A DNA stretch of 18,279 bases. Origin: an uncultured Clostridia bacterium (GTDB lineage: Bacteria > Bacillota > Clostridia > Christensenellales > Aristaeellaceae). Of this stretch, positions 5,624-13,634 are shown piece by piece; position 1 is the first letter of the stretch, and each line of letters starts with the position of its first letter. Under the pieces are notes generated by a model. It was not told the DNA's origin. It saw nothing but the letters and a program-made list of their open reading frames with translations, and ran no database searches. The stretch is from positions 1-18,279 of the forward strand of contig CANQGC010000025.1 in assembly GCA_947600345.1 (NCBI GenBank), in the 5' to 3' direction. Made by a program: the position numbers and the translations under genes.

Positions 5624-8389
5624 ATGAAGAAGATCACGGGCTTCATCGTAACGGCGGGGCATTTGGACATCGAGTGGTATCAGCCCCTGCGCTCCTATCG
5701 TTTTTGGACGGTAGAGGCCCTGGAGGATCTGAAGAAGATTCGAGAGACCCGCGATGATTTCGTTACATACTGTTTGGATGGACAGTATTACCCCCTCAAG
5801 GAGTACCTGGACGTGATCCCGGAGGATGAGGGCGTCATACGCGATATGATCCGGGAGGGACTCCTGACCATCGGGCCCTTCTTTACCCAGTTTGACGAAT
5901 GGCTGCCCAGCGCGGAATCGATGATCCGCAACTGCCTGTACGGGGAGAGGCTGTGCAAGCGCTTCGGCGGATACATGCGCGCAGGCTATCTGCCGGACAA
6001 CTTCGGCCATCCGCTGCAGCTTCCGCAGATTCTGAAGGGCTTCGACATCGACAGCCTCCTGTTCATGCGCGGAATGCCGGAGGTGCCGGGCGGACATCAC
6101 GACGAATTCCGCTACACAGGCCTGGATGGTTCGGAGATATTTGTGAGCCACTTCCGGGAGAGCTACAGCGGGGCCTTCGATATTTTCAACAAGCCCGTGC
6201 TGCCCTCTCAGCCCAGGGAGGTTCCCTACTATGCGGACTATCTTTCCTTTGAACACCACAAGGAGCTGGCGGAGCACGACGATCCGCAGCGCATCGCGCG
6301 CAGCCTGATCGCAAACGTCCATCGCATCAAGGACCGCTACCCCACGGGCATCATACCGCTGATCGCGGGCTATGACCATTTGCCGCCGCAGATCAACATC
6401 GGCGACTCCGTGAAGGCCGCGAACGCCATGCAGGACGAGATCGAATTCATCATGGGCGACGTCGAGCAGTACGTACAGATGGCGAAGGCGCAGCTGGACA
6501 AGTCGGCGCCCAGCCAGAGATACAGCATGGAGCTGATCGGTTCCCAGTATCAATACGTGCTGCTGGGCGCGCTTTCGACGCGCACCTACCTCAAGCGGCA
6601 GAATTTTGCCTGCGAGGCGCTGTTGGAAAAGTACGCGGAGCCGCTGGATGCGCTGGCGTCCCTCTATGGATATCCCCACAAGCCCCGCCTTCTGGATGAG
6701 GCCTGGGAGTTCATGATGGTGAACAGCGCGCACGATTCCATCCATGGCTCCAGCGTGGACGAAGTGCATGTGGAGATGGAGGCGCGCTTCGCGGGCGCGC
6801 GCCAGATTGCCGCCGGAATCATACACGACGCGCTGAAGTTTATCGGAAGGAACATGAAGCCCTGGGGCGGCGACGGAGAGGAGATACTGGCCCTTTCGCC
6901 CACCACGGCGGACAATCAGGTGGTGGAGCTCTGGCTGCCGGTGAACGAAATGCTGCCCGAGAAGCGGGACCTGTTCGGGGCCTTTTCGCAGTCCACCAAG
7001 CTGCGCCACAGGAAGATCGCCATTGCGGACGAGGCGGGCAATCTCCTCAAGACGCAGATCATCGACCGGGAACCCGTTGAGTTGAACAGCCACGATCTGC
7101 CGAGAAACAGCGTCTTCCCGGGGAAGGTATTCCAAAAGGTGCTGTTCCAGGATCGCTTCGACGCATTCGCGCTGAAGAAGTATCGCATGGTGGAAGTGAA
7201 AGACGAAGCTTCCAGCGAGCTCCGCGCCGGGGAGAATTTCATTGAAAACGAGTATATCCGGGTGGAGAGCCGGGGCGCGCTCATCAATTTGTGCGACAAG
7301 CGCACGGGATTCAAGATTTTCAACCTGAATCTGCTGGAGGACGACGCCGACGCGGGCGACGCCTGGGATTACGCGCCCAGTTGGATTCCGGGCGAGGTCG
7401 TGCGCTCCTCCCAGTGCCAGTTTGCATGCCGCTTGAAGGAGAGCGGTCCGGTGCGGGCCGTGCTGGAGGTTCGCGGCGAGATGAGCGTCCCCAGGGAGCT
7501 GACGGGCGACGCGCGCACGCTGGAGCACACGCAGATCCCCGTGACCTTTGAGATTTCCGTCGCGAGCGGAACCCCTCGAGTGGACGTCAAGCTGACGCTG
7601 AACAACACCGCCAAGGATCACCGCATTCGGCTGCGGATTCCTTCCGTCGTCCAGACGGATTTCATCCGCTCCCAGGGGCACCTGGCCATTTTGGACCGCC
7701 CCATTGAAAGGCAGCGGGAGATCGAGCCGTGGATTCAGCCCCCGACGCAGCTGCTGCCCTGCCGGGAGTGGATCGCGATGGAGGATGGAAACTTCGGACT
7801 CGCCGTGGCCCTGAAGGGGATGTACGACTATGAGGCCGTGTTGAATCCCCTGGATCGCAAGCCGGACGTCTACGTGACGCTGCTGCGCTGCTTCGACATG
7901 ATGAGCCGGATCAACACCCTGCAGCGCGAGGGAGACGCCGCGATGGCCTTCTATACGCCGGGCGCCCAGTGCCTGGGAGAGCATGTGATGGAGTGGTCCT
8001 ACGTGCCCTACGCGGTGCGCGAGGGGGAGAAGGCGCCGTTTATTCAGGACGTGCAGAGCTTCCTGTATCCGCCCGTCGGCCACGCGATTCGAGCGCGGCA
8101 CGAGACGAACCTGGCCGGGGACATCTCCGCGCCCTATGAGGTGAGGGAGGGGAACATACAATTCTCGGCGTTCAAGAAGTGCTTCGACGGCGACGGCTAC
8201 ATTTTGAGGCTGTTCGAGAACCAGGGGCAGGAGACGGTCGCGCGCGTCAGGCTTGCGCCGCAGTTCCACAAGGCCTGCCTCGCCAACATGAACGAGCGGG
8301 AATCGCGAGAGCTGCCCATCGAGAATGGAGAGATCGAATTGAAGTTCGGACCCTACAAGGCGATCACCGTCAAGCTGGTCAAGGATTGA
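5624..8389 (+). CDS. Glycoside hydrolase family 38 alpha-mannosidase (cytoplasmic)
   Basis: A retaining, zinc-dependent exo-alpha-mannosidase that releases D-mannose. The 921 residues show the GH38 plan. The N-terminal catalytic domain carries GHLDIEW (zinc ligands His13 and Asp15), the nucleophile Asp125 in GYLPDNFGHPLQLPQ, and SAHDSIHGSSVDEVH with zinc ligand His370-Asp371. A middle helical bundle and the long C-terminal beta domains follow, with the typical VKLTLNNTAKDHRIRLR stretch. There is no signal peptide, so it acts on imported sugar. The start is set by an aaagga-type site seven or so bases before the ATG. It is first in the operon, 21 bases before the permease gene. GH38 also includes mannosylglycerate hydrolases (MngB) and alpha-1,3/1,6/1,2-mannosidases. 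The family is certain; the exact substrate is not readable. Confidence 0.94.
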   Translation: MKKITGFIVTAGHLDIEWYQPLRSYRFWTVEALEDLKKIRETRDDFVTYCLDGQYYPLKEYLDVIPEDEGVIRDMIREGLLTIGPFFTQFDEWLPSAESMIRNCLYGERLCKRFGGYMRAGYLPDNFGHPLQLPQILKGFDIDSLLFMRGMPEVPGGHHDEFRYTGLDGSEIFVSHFRESYSGAFDIFNKPVLPSQPREVPYYADYLSFEHHKELAEHDDPQRIARSLIANVHRIKDRYPTGIIPLIAGYDHLPPQINIGDSVKAANAMQDEIEFIMGDVEQYVQMAKAQLDKSAPSQRYSMELIGSQYQYVLLGALSTRTYLKRQNFACEALLEKYAEPLDALASLYGYPHKPRLLDEAWEFMMVNSAHDSIHGSSVDEVHVEMEARFAGARQIAAGIIHDALKFIGRNMKPWGGDGEEILALSPTTADNQVVELWLPVNEMLPEKRDLFGAFSQSTKLRHRKIAIADEAGNLLKTQIIDREPVELNSHDLPRNSVFPGKVFQKVLFQDRFDAFALKKYRMVEVKDEASSELRAGENFIENEYIRVESRGALINLCDKRTGFKIFNLNLLEDDADAGDAWDYAPSWIPGEVVRSSQCQFACRLKESGPVRAVLEVRGEMSVPRELTGDARTLEHTQIPVTFEISVASGTPRVDVKLTLNNTAKDHRIRLRIPSVVQTDFIRSQGHLAILDRPIERQREIEPWIQPPTQLLPCREWIAMEDGNFGLAVALKGMYDYEAVLNPLDRKPDVYVTLLRCFDMMSRINTLQREGDAAMAFYTPGAQCLGEHVMEWSYVPYAVREGEKAPFIQDVQSFLYPPVGHAIRARHETNLAGDISAPYEVREGNIQFSAFKKCFDGDGYILRLFENQGQETVARVRLAPQFHKACLANMNERESRELPIENGEIELKFGPYKAITVKLVKD

Positions 8390-8410
8390 CAGAACGAAGG
8401 GGGAGTTGGA

Positions 8411-9340
8411 ATGGCGCAACTGGCTCAAAGGACGCGAGGAAAAAAGCGGATGAGCGCCCGGCGCAAGAAGAATATAATCACGGGATACCTGTTCATTGCG
8501 CCCGCGGCTCTGGGATTGCTGGTATTCATCTTCATTCCCACGATCTTGACCTTCGTGATGAGCTTCTTCGATTGGAAAATGGTCGACACGTCTACGTTCA
8601 TCGGGTGGGAGAACTATGCCACGGCGTTCAACGATCCATTGTTCTACAATGCCATCAAGGTGACGCTGCAGTATATCATCTATCACATCCCCGCGAGCCT
8701 GATCCTGGCGTTCCTGATGGCCCTGGCGATTCGAAGCGGAATCAAGAGGTTCAGCGGCTTTTTCCGAGCGGTATACGTGCTGCCCTGGATCACGACGCCC
8801 ATCATCATCGCCTACATCTGGAATCTGCTTCTGGACGGCACCTTTGGCGTGATCAATTACATCGCGCGTGGCGTGGGATTTGATCTCCAGCCGGTCTTTA
8901 ATACGATGTGGTGGCCGATGGTCTCCATCGCGCTGGTCAACATGTGGATCTTCTGTGGCTACCACATGATGATCTTCGTGGCGGGGCTCGGCAACATTCC
9001 GTCCGTCTTGTATGAAGCGGCGAAGATCGACGGAGCGAGCAGCTTTCAGCGCCTCATGCGCATTACGATCCCGCTAATGAAGCCGACCTTCATGTTCGCG
9101 TGCATAACCTCGCTGATCGGTTCGTTCCAAGTGTTTGACCTGGCGTACGGAATGTACAATGGCGGTCCGGGAGACGCGACCAGGACATATTACTTCTTGC
9201 TATATACCAATGCGTTTAAGTATTTCAAGATGGGATATGCCGCGGCGCTCTCCGTACTGCTGTTCATCGTGCTGATGATCGCGACATTCATCCAGTACAA
9301 GTTCTTCTCGCACGACATGGTCACCGACTATGCGATGTAA
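8411..9340 (+). CDS. CUT1 sugar ABC transporter permease (MalF/UgpA type)
   Basis: Inner-membrane half of an oligosaccharide importer. It has 309 residues with a short basic N-terminus (RGKKRMSARRKKN), six predicted membrane segments (about 24-50, 83-107, 118-140, 165-190, 224-247 and 275-297) and the cytoplasmic EAA loop YEAAKIDGASSFQRLMRITI at about 201-220, which docks the ATPase. GGGGGAG lies six bases before the start. It pairs with the permease that follows and the binding protein at 10319. No ATP-binding subunit is coded in the window, which is usual for Firmicutes CUT1 importers that share one MsmK/UgpC-like ATPase. Placement after a GH38 gene points to an alpha-mannoside as cargo. 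Confidence 0.95.
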   Translation: MAQLAQRTRGKKRMSARRKKNIITGYLFIAPAALGLLVFIFIPTILTFVMSFFDWKMVDTSTFIGWENYATAFNDPLFYNAIKVTLQYIIYHIPASLILAFLMALAIRSGIKRFSGFFRAVYVLPWITTPIIIAYIWNLLLDGTFGVINYIARGVGFDLQPVFNTMWWPMVSIALVNMWIFCGYHMMIFVAGLGNIPSVLYEAAKIDGASSFQRLMRITIPLMKPTFMFACITSLIGSFQVFDLAYGMYNGGPGDATRTYYFLLYTNAFKYFKMGYAAALSVLLFIVLMIATFIQYKFFSHDMVTDYAM

Positions 9341-9365
9341 GGCGTGCGCGCATCACGGACGATAG

Positions 9366-9410
9366 GGGGAGAGCGCCGGCCGGCTCCACAGGTCCCGCGG
9401 CGCCCCTCCC
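9366..9410 (+). other. Imperfect GC-rich stem-loop between the two permease genes
   Basis: The 90-base gap between the permease genes can fold with gcgcc (9373-9377) against ggcgc (9399-9403), extended outward by further pairs with two mismatches. No T run follows. It may simply pause ribosomes or RNase in the operon mRNA. Confidence 0.3.
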
Positions 9411-9430
9411 GGAAAGGTGGTTATACAGGC

Positions 9431-10273
9431 ATGAAGAGGCATTCGAGCATGAAGAGGAAAGTAAGTAAGATACTGATCTACCTATTCTGCGTGATCGTCG
9501 CGGTGATCGCCCTGTTTCCAATCTATTGGATGCTGATTAACTCCTTTAAGCCCTCGACGGATATCCTGAAATATCCGCCGACCTTCATCCCGAAGGTATG
9601 GACCCTGAAAAACTATGCGACCGTCTGGAATCAGGTGAACTGGCTGCAATTCTTTTTCAATTCGATCGTCGTCACCCTGTGCGTGGTATTCGGGTGCATG
9701 CTGTTCAGCTCGCTGGCGGCATACGCCTTTGCGAAGATCGATTTCCCGGCCAAGAACGCCATCTTCATGCTCTTCCTGTCCAGCATGATGATTCCGGCGG
9801 TGGTCATCCTGATTCCGCAATTTGTCATTATGCGCAACCTGGGCATGCTGAATACGCGCGCGGCGATGATCCTCCCGTTTTTCTTCGGGAACGCCTTCTC
9901 GGTATTCTTCATGCGGAACTTCTTCATGAGCATTCCCACGGCCATCATCGAGGCCGCGGAAATCGACGGATGCAGTCCGATACGGATTTTTTCGCAGATT
10001 TGCGTCCCGATGAGCAAGCACGCGATGCTCACGCTGGGCCTGCTGCGGGCGGTTCAGGTCTGGAACGACTTCATGTGGCCGCTGATTGTCATCAACAGCG
10101 AAAACCTTCGAACCGTTCCGCTGGCGATTTCGACCATCTTCTACACCAACCGCTCGGTGGATTGGGGCGGCCTGATGACGGCATCCTGCATAGGGCTCCT
10201 GCCGCTGCTGATTCTGTTTGTGCTGACGAAGGACTACCTGATGGAATCGATCGGGGCGTCCGCATTTAAGTGA
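9431..10273 (+). CDS. CUT1 sugar ABC transporter permease (MalG/UgpE type)
   Basis: Second membrane subunit of the importer, 280 residues from this start. It shows the MalG pattern: first membrane helix at about 14-36 followed by YWMLINSFKP, then LSSLAAYAFAKIDFPAK, and the EAA loop IIEAAEIDGCSPIRIFSQIC at about 172-191. Six membrane segments are predicted. The frame is open upstream to a GTG at 9344, but those extra 29 codons are Arg/Pro-rich, lack similarity to permeases and cover a stem-loop. The ATG at 9431, preceded by aaaggtgg, is the better start. It ends 45 bases before the binding-protein gene. The C-terminus ESIGASAFK resembles the KGLTAGAVKG-like end of the family. Confidence 0.94.
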   Translation: MKRHSSMKRKVSKILIYLFCVIVAVIALFPIYWMLINSFKPSTDILKYPPTFIPKVWTLKNYATVWNQVNWLQFFFNSIVVTLCVVFGCMLFSSLAAYAFAKIDFPAKNAIFMLFLSSMMIPAVVILIPQFVIMRNLGMLNTRAAMILPFFFGNAFSVFFMRNFFMSIPTAIIEAAEIDGCSPIRIFSQICVPMSKHAMLTLGLLRAVQVWNDFMWPLIVINSENLRTVPLAISTIFYTNRSVDWGGLMTASCIGLLPLLILFVLTKDYLMESIGASAFK

Positions 10274-10278
10274 GATCA

Positions 10279-10300
10279 TTTTTACGCGAGCGCGTAGAAA
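10279..10300 (+). other. Intercistronic stem-loop upstream of the solute-binding protein gene
   Basis: tttttacgc (10279-10287) pairs with gcgtagaaa (10292-10300), with one G-U pair and a 4-base middle. It ends ten or so bases before the aaggagg ribosome site. Position fits a processing or 5'-protecting hairpin that lets the binding protein be made in excess over the permeases. Confidence 0.45.
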
Positions 10301-10318
10301 AATAAGGAGGTATTTACA

Positions 10319-11632
10319 ATGGGAAAGAACAAGAGACTGGTTGCCCTGCTACTCTGCGTCGCGATGCTTCTCGGCATCTCGACCACGGCCTTCGCCTACA
10401 CCCCCGCCGAGAACGCAGCGGAGATGAGCGCCGAGCTTCGCTACATGTTCTGGGATGAAGGTCAGCGCTCCGGCGTCGAAAAACAGATCGCAAAGTTCAA
10501 CGAATACTACCCGAACATCAAGGTCAACCTGGAGTTCCTGGCCTGGGATCAGTACTGGGAGAAGATTCAGACGGAGATCAACGGCGGCGTCTGCGCGGAC
10601 GTATTCATGAATCAGACCTGGTGGTTCCAGACCCTGCAGAGCATGCACGCGGCGGCGAACCTGACCGAGCTGGCCGAGGCCGATGGATACAGCTGGGACG
10701 GCCACATGCAGCAGGTGATGGACATCTACACCGAGGATGGCAACCTGTACGCGATTCCCCGCGACTGGGATACGATCTGCGTGGTCTACAACAAGGATCT
10801 GTTCGATCAGTACGGCGTGGAGTATCCGGATGCCAGCCTGACCTGGAATCCCACGGACGGCGGCAGCTATTTGGAACTGCTCCAGAAGATGACCATTGAC
10901 GTCAATGGCAACAACGCGCTCAGCCCCGACTTCGATCCGGACAACATCGATGTCTACGGCACCGTGATTGAGAATTCGAACAATGAATTCTACTGGAACC
11001 TGATGCTGATGAACGGCGGCAATATCGTGGACTACACCACCGAGAAGAATGTCGAGACGATGCAGTTCGCGCAGGACCTGTTCCTCAAGTATCACGTCAC
11101 TCCTCCCTTCGCGTCCATCCGCGCCTCCGGCGGCGACACGATGTTCGCCTCCGGCAAGATCGCGATGTACTGGGAGGGCAACTGGCAGCTCTCCGCGCTG
11201 AAGAGCAACTGCGATTTCAACATCGGCATCTGCGAGCTGCCCAGCGGACCGGACGGCTTCCGGACGCTCGTCAACGGCATCGGAGAGAGCATCTATTCCG
11301 GTAGCCCCCACAAGGCGGAGGCCTGGGAGCTGTTGAAGTTCCTGGCCAGCGACGAGGGCCAGGAGATCCTGGCCACCAACGGCACCGTGCTGGTGTCCCG
11401 CTCCGAATACTGGGATGATTTCTTCAAGTATTGGGAGGACAACGGCATCGACGCCAATGCTTACATGCGAACCTTTGAGACCGCCGACACCTCCATCGCG
11501 GCGCTGGTGCCCCACTGGACGGAGAAGAACGACGCGATCATGAAGAACTATGAATTGCTCTTCCTGGGGCAGATCGATTCTCAAACCGCCGCGGATAACA
11601 TCGGGGCTGTGTACGCGCAGCTGGGCGACTAA
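10319..11632 (+). CDS. Extracellular sugar-binding protein of the CUT1 importer (SBP family 1)
   Basis: Captures the sugar outside the membrane and delivers it to the two permeases. It has 437 residues. The N-terminus is basic (MGKNKR), then hydrophobic, then STTAFA|YTP, a signal peptidase I site after about residue 26. The body fits SBP_bac_1: FWDEGQRSGVEKQIAKFNEYYPNIKV at the start (split here as an approximate reading of residues 45-70), DVFMNQTWWFQTL, a Trp/Tyr-rich cleft, MYWEGNWQLSAL, and LVNGIGESIYSGSPHKAEAW towards the end, typical of oligosaccharide binders. A strong aaggagg site precedes it. Unusually for a monoderm there is no lipobox: the only early Cys (residue 13) lies inside the hydrophobic core. 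Its closest partners are the permeases upstream. Confidence 0.94.
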   Translation: MGKNKRLVALLLCVAMLLGISTTAFAYTPAENAAEMSAELRYMFWDEGQRSGVEKQIAKFNEYYPNIKVNLEFLAWDQYWEKIQTEINGGVCADVFMNQTWWFQTLQSMHAAANLTELAEADGYSWDGHMQQVMDIYTEDGNLYAIPRDWDTICVVYNKDLFDQYGVEYPDASLTWNPTDGGSYLELLQKMTIDVNGNNALSPDFDPDNIDVYGTVIENSNNEFYWNLMLMNGGNIVDYTTEKNVETMQFAQDLFLKYHVTPPFASIRASGGDTMFASGKIAMYWEGNWQLSALKSNCDFNIGICELPSGPDGFRTLVNGIGESIYSGSPHKAEAWELLKFLASDEGQEILATNGTVLVSRSEYWDDFFKYWEDNGIDANAYMRTFETADTSIAALVPHWTEKNDAIMKNYELLFLGQIDSQTAADNIGAVYAQLGD

Positions 11633-11659
11633 CCTGGGGCAATCGCATTGAATCCATGT

Positions 11660-11680
11660 GGCATCCGCAATGCGGATGCC
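11660..11680 (+). other. Stem-loop between the binding-protein and isomerase genes
   Basis: ggcatccgc (11660-11668) and gcggatgcc (11672-11680) form a perfect 9-bp stem with loop aat. A competing stem, aatgcgg/ccgcatt (11669-11686 region), shares the right-hand half. Only gcattt follows, so this is at most a leaky terminator. It may lower expression of the downstream isomerase and regulator or cap the 3' end of the binding-protein mRNA. Confidence 0.5.
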
Positions 11681-11703
11681 GCATTTCGGAAAGGAGTATT
11701 TGA

Positions 11704-12396
11704 ATGAAGCGTTCGGAAATCGATAAGATCATAGGAGATGCGATAGATTTCATGGCGAGCCATCAGCTCTATCTGCCGCCCTTTGCGTACTGGTCGCCCC
11801 AGGACGCGGCCAAGCTGGGCGCGGAATATGCCGAGGTCGTCGATAACATGCTGGGCTGGGATATCACCGATTTCGGCCTGGGGAATTACGACAAGGTGGG
11901 GCTGCTCATGTTTACCGCCCGGAACGGTTTCTTCCGGGACATTGAAGGGACCAAGCCCTACGCGGAGAAGTACATGATCGTCAAGGAAGGCCAGGTCACG
12001 CCCTACCACTTCCACTGGAAGAAGACGGAGGACATCATCAATCGCGGCGGCGGGAATCTCATCGTCAAGATGTACGAGTCTACGCCCGACGAGAAGCTCA
12101 GCGCTCGGGATGTTCAGATTCACTCGGACGGGCGCTGCTACACCGCGCCGGCAGGCACGGAGATCCGCCTGACGCCCGGGCAGAGCGTCTGTCTGCATCG
12201 CGGGCAGTACCACGCGTTCTGGGGCGAAGAGGGGAAGGGAACGGTGCTGGTCGGCGAAGTTTCCTGCACCAACGACGACAACGTGGACAACCGCTTCCTG
12301 GAGCCAACCGGGCGCTTCCCCGTGGTCGAGGAGGACGTACCCGCTAAATACATGTTATTTTCCGAGATTCGATTAGCGAATGTTTTACGCAGTTAG
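11704..12396 (+). CDS. D-lyxose / D-mannose ketol-isomerase (cupin family)
   Basis: Interconverts D-lyxose with D-xylulose and, in characterised members, D-mannose with D-fructose. It is 230 residues, the normal size, and cytoplasmic. The cupin metal site is complete: His102 and His104 in TPYHFHWKKTED, Glu109 in the same stretch, and His170 in HRGQYHAFWGE. These match the His-His-Glu-His manganese ligands known for the E. coli O157 enzyme. The start has aaaggag six or so bases upstream. It lies 71 bases after the binding-protein gene and 67 before the regulator. Beside a GH38 mannosidase the likely role is turning released mannose into fructose. The true sugar preference (lyxose or mannose) cannot be read from the motifs. 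Confidence 0.9.
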   Translation: MKRSEIDKIIGDAIDFMASHQLYLPPFAYWSPQDAAKLGAEYAEVVDNMLGWDITDFGLGNYDKVGLLMFTARNGFFRDIEGTKPYAEKYMIVKEGQVTPYHFHWKKTEDIINRGGGNLIVKMYESTPDEKLSARDVQIHSDGRCYTAPAGTEIRLTPGQSVCLHRGQYHAFWGEEGKGTVLVGEVSCTNDDNVDNRFLEPTGRFPVVEEDVPAKYMLFSEIRLANVLRS

Positions 12397-12463
12397 GGTT
12401 TCATTACCGCGGCAGATTGTAGTAGAATAGATTAAAATCCACAAAGGCGGTTGAATAGCGGCT

Positions 12464-13507
12464 ATGGGCGTAAGATTGATGGATATCGCCAAAGAGGTTG
12501 GCGTTTCGGAAGCGACGGTATCTTTGGCGCTGAACAACAAGACGGTCATCAAGGAAGAAACCCGGCGCAAGATTTGGGAGACCGCGGAACGCATGGGATA
12601 TCGCCCCAACGTCATTGCGAAGACGCTGGTGAAGCAAAAGAGCAATGTCATTGGGCTCGTGATTACGGATTTTGCCAACGTCTACTTCGGACAGTTCGTG
12701 AAGAGCTGCGTGGCAAAGATCGTCGAAAACGGCTATCAGCCGCTCATCGCGTCCTCGCAGGACAAATTCTCAGAGGAAGAGAGGGTGATCGATCAGTTCA
12801 TCTCTCAGCGCGTGGCCGGAATCATCATCATACCACCCACCAGTTCAAATCTGCATGAGGTGACCTATCTGAAATCGCTGGAGACCTATGGCATTCGCTA
12901 TCTGTACGCAACCGCGCACTATACCAACGTGGATGCCCCATATGTCATGGTGAATCTGAAGCACGGATCCTACCTGGCGGTGAAATACTTGCTGGATATG
13001 GGGCATCGCAGAATCTATTTTCTGGGGGCGCATCCGCAACAGATTCCGACGAAGATGCGCTTCGAAGGATACAAGGAGGCCTTCGCGGAGAGAGGGCTGG
13101 AGGCGGATGAGAGCATGATGATCCGCTGTGAGAACGCGGATTTTGAGAGCAGCTATGTGGAAACGCTGCGGCTTGTGAAGTCGGGCGTCCGCATCGACGC
13201 GATCACGACCATCAACGATATCATGGCCCTGGGAAGCCTGCGGGCGCTGCGAGAGAACGGCCTGCGCGTTCCGGAGGACCTATCCCTGATCGGCTATGAC
13301 GACATCGTCTTTTCAGATGTGGCGGCCATCCCGCTCACGACGGTGCATCAGGATATTGACGCGATTTCCAGGCGCTCTGTGAATTTGCTGATCAATATGA
13401 TCCAGAATGATATCCAGCGCAACGACAAGATTCTGATCGAACCGCATCTGGTCGTTCGGAATTCCACGGGCGTGTGCAGCGCGGTGCGCGACATTCAAGC
13501 GCGGTAG
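12464..13507 (+). CDS. LacI-family transcriptional regulator
   Basis: Sugar-responsive repressor, 347 residues. The helix-turn-helix is at residues 5-25 (LMDIAKEVGVSEATVSLALN), the hinge helix around RPNVIAKTLV with the DNA-inserting Leu at about 55, and then the periplasmic-binding-protein-like effector domain (NVIGLVITDFANVYFGQFVK to the C-terminus, with LSLIGYDDIVFSD). The usual TVSR of the recognition helix is TVSL here, a variant that may go with the AT-rich outer bases of the operator-like sites. The ATG at 12464 has a modest aaaggcgg site; an ATG five codons later is less likely because it trims the first helix. It is last in the mannosidase operon. By position it probably controls the two divergent promoters near 5145 and 5485. 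I see no convincing promoter of its own. Confidence 0.95.
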   Translation: MGVRLMDIAKEVGVSEATVSLALNNKTVIKEETRRKIWETAERMGYRPNVIAKTLVKQKSNVIGLVITDFANVYFGQFVKSCVAKIVENGYQPLIASSQDKFSEEERVIDQFISQRVAGIIIIPPTSSNLHEVTYLKSLETYGIRYLYATAHYTNVDAPYVMVNLKHGSYLAVKYLLDMGHRRIYFLGAHPQQIPTKMRFEGYKEAFAERGLEADESMMIRCENADFESSYVETLRLVKSGVRIDAITTINDIMALGSLRALRENGLRVPEDLSLIGYDDIVFSDVAAIPLTTVHQDIDAISRRSVNLLINMIQNDIQRNDKILIEPHLVVRNSTGVCSAVRDIQAR

Positions 13508-13589
13508 CGGAAGGTCAGGCGCGGCCGCCATAGAGATACCGGAGGGATCGCTTCTATAGAAAAGGCGATTCTTCTTCTTTGACAGGCTG

Positions 13590-13620
13590 AGGGGGCCGCA
13601 CGATGCGGCCCCCTTTGATT
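13590..13620 (+). terminator. Rho-independent terminator after the LacI-family gene
   Basis: gggggccgca (13591-13600) and tgcggccccc (13604-13613) form a perfect 10-bp stem with loop cga, extended by an A-T pair, followed by tttgatt. It ends the rightward sugar operon. Converging transcription from the redox cluster arrives from the other side, where no T run is present, so it is mainly one-way. Confidence 0.88.
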
Positions 13621-13634
13621 ATTAGGGGGAGGAT

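Noticed and set aside
5555..8965. Very long open frame on the minus strand across the GH38 gene (about 1136 codons)
   Set aside because: Antisense shadow of GH38 and the first permease; Arg/His/Val-rich with no domain pattern, and it would overlap the mapped operator and promoter.
9344..9430. GTG at 9344 as the start of the second permease
   Set aside because: The extra 29 codons are Arg/Pro-rich, cover a stem-loop and do not resemble permease N-termini; ATG at 9431 has its own ribosome site.
12397..12463. Separate promoter for the LacI-family gene
   Set aside because: TAGAAT and TAAAAT -10-like strings occur, but neither has a credible -35 at 16-18 bases; cotranscription with the operon is simpler.
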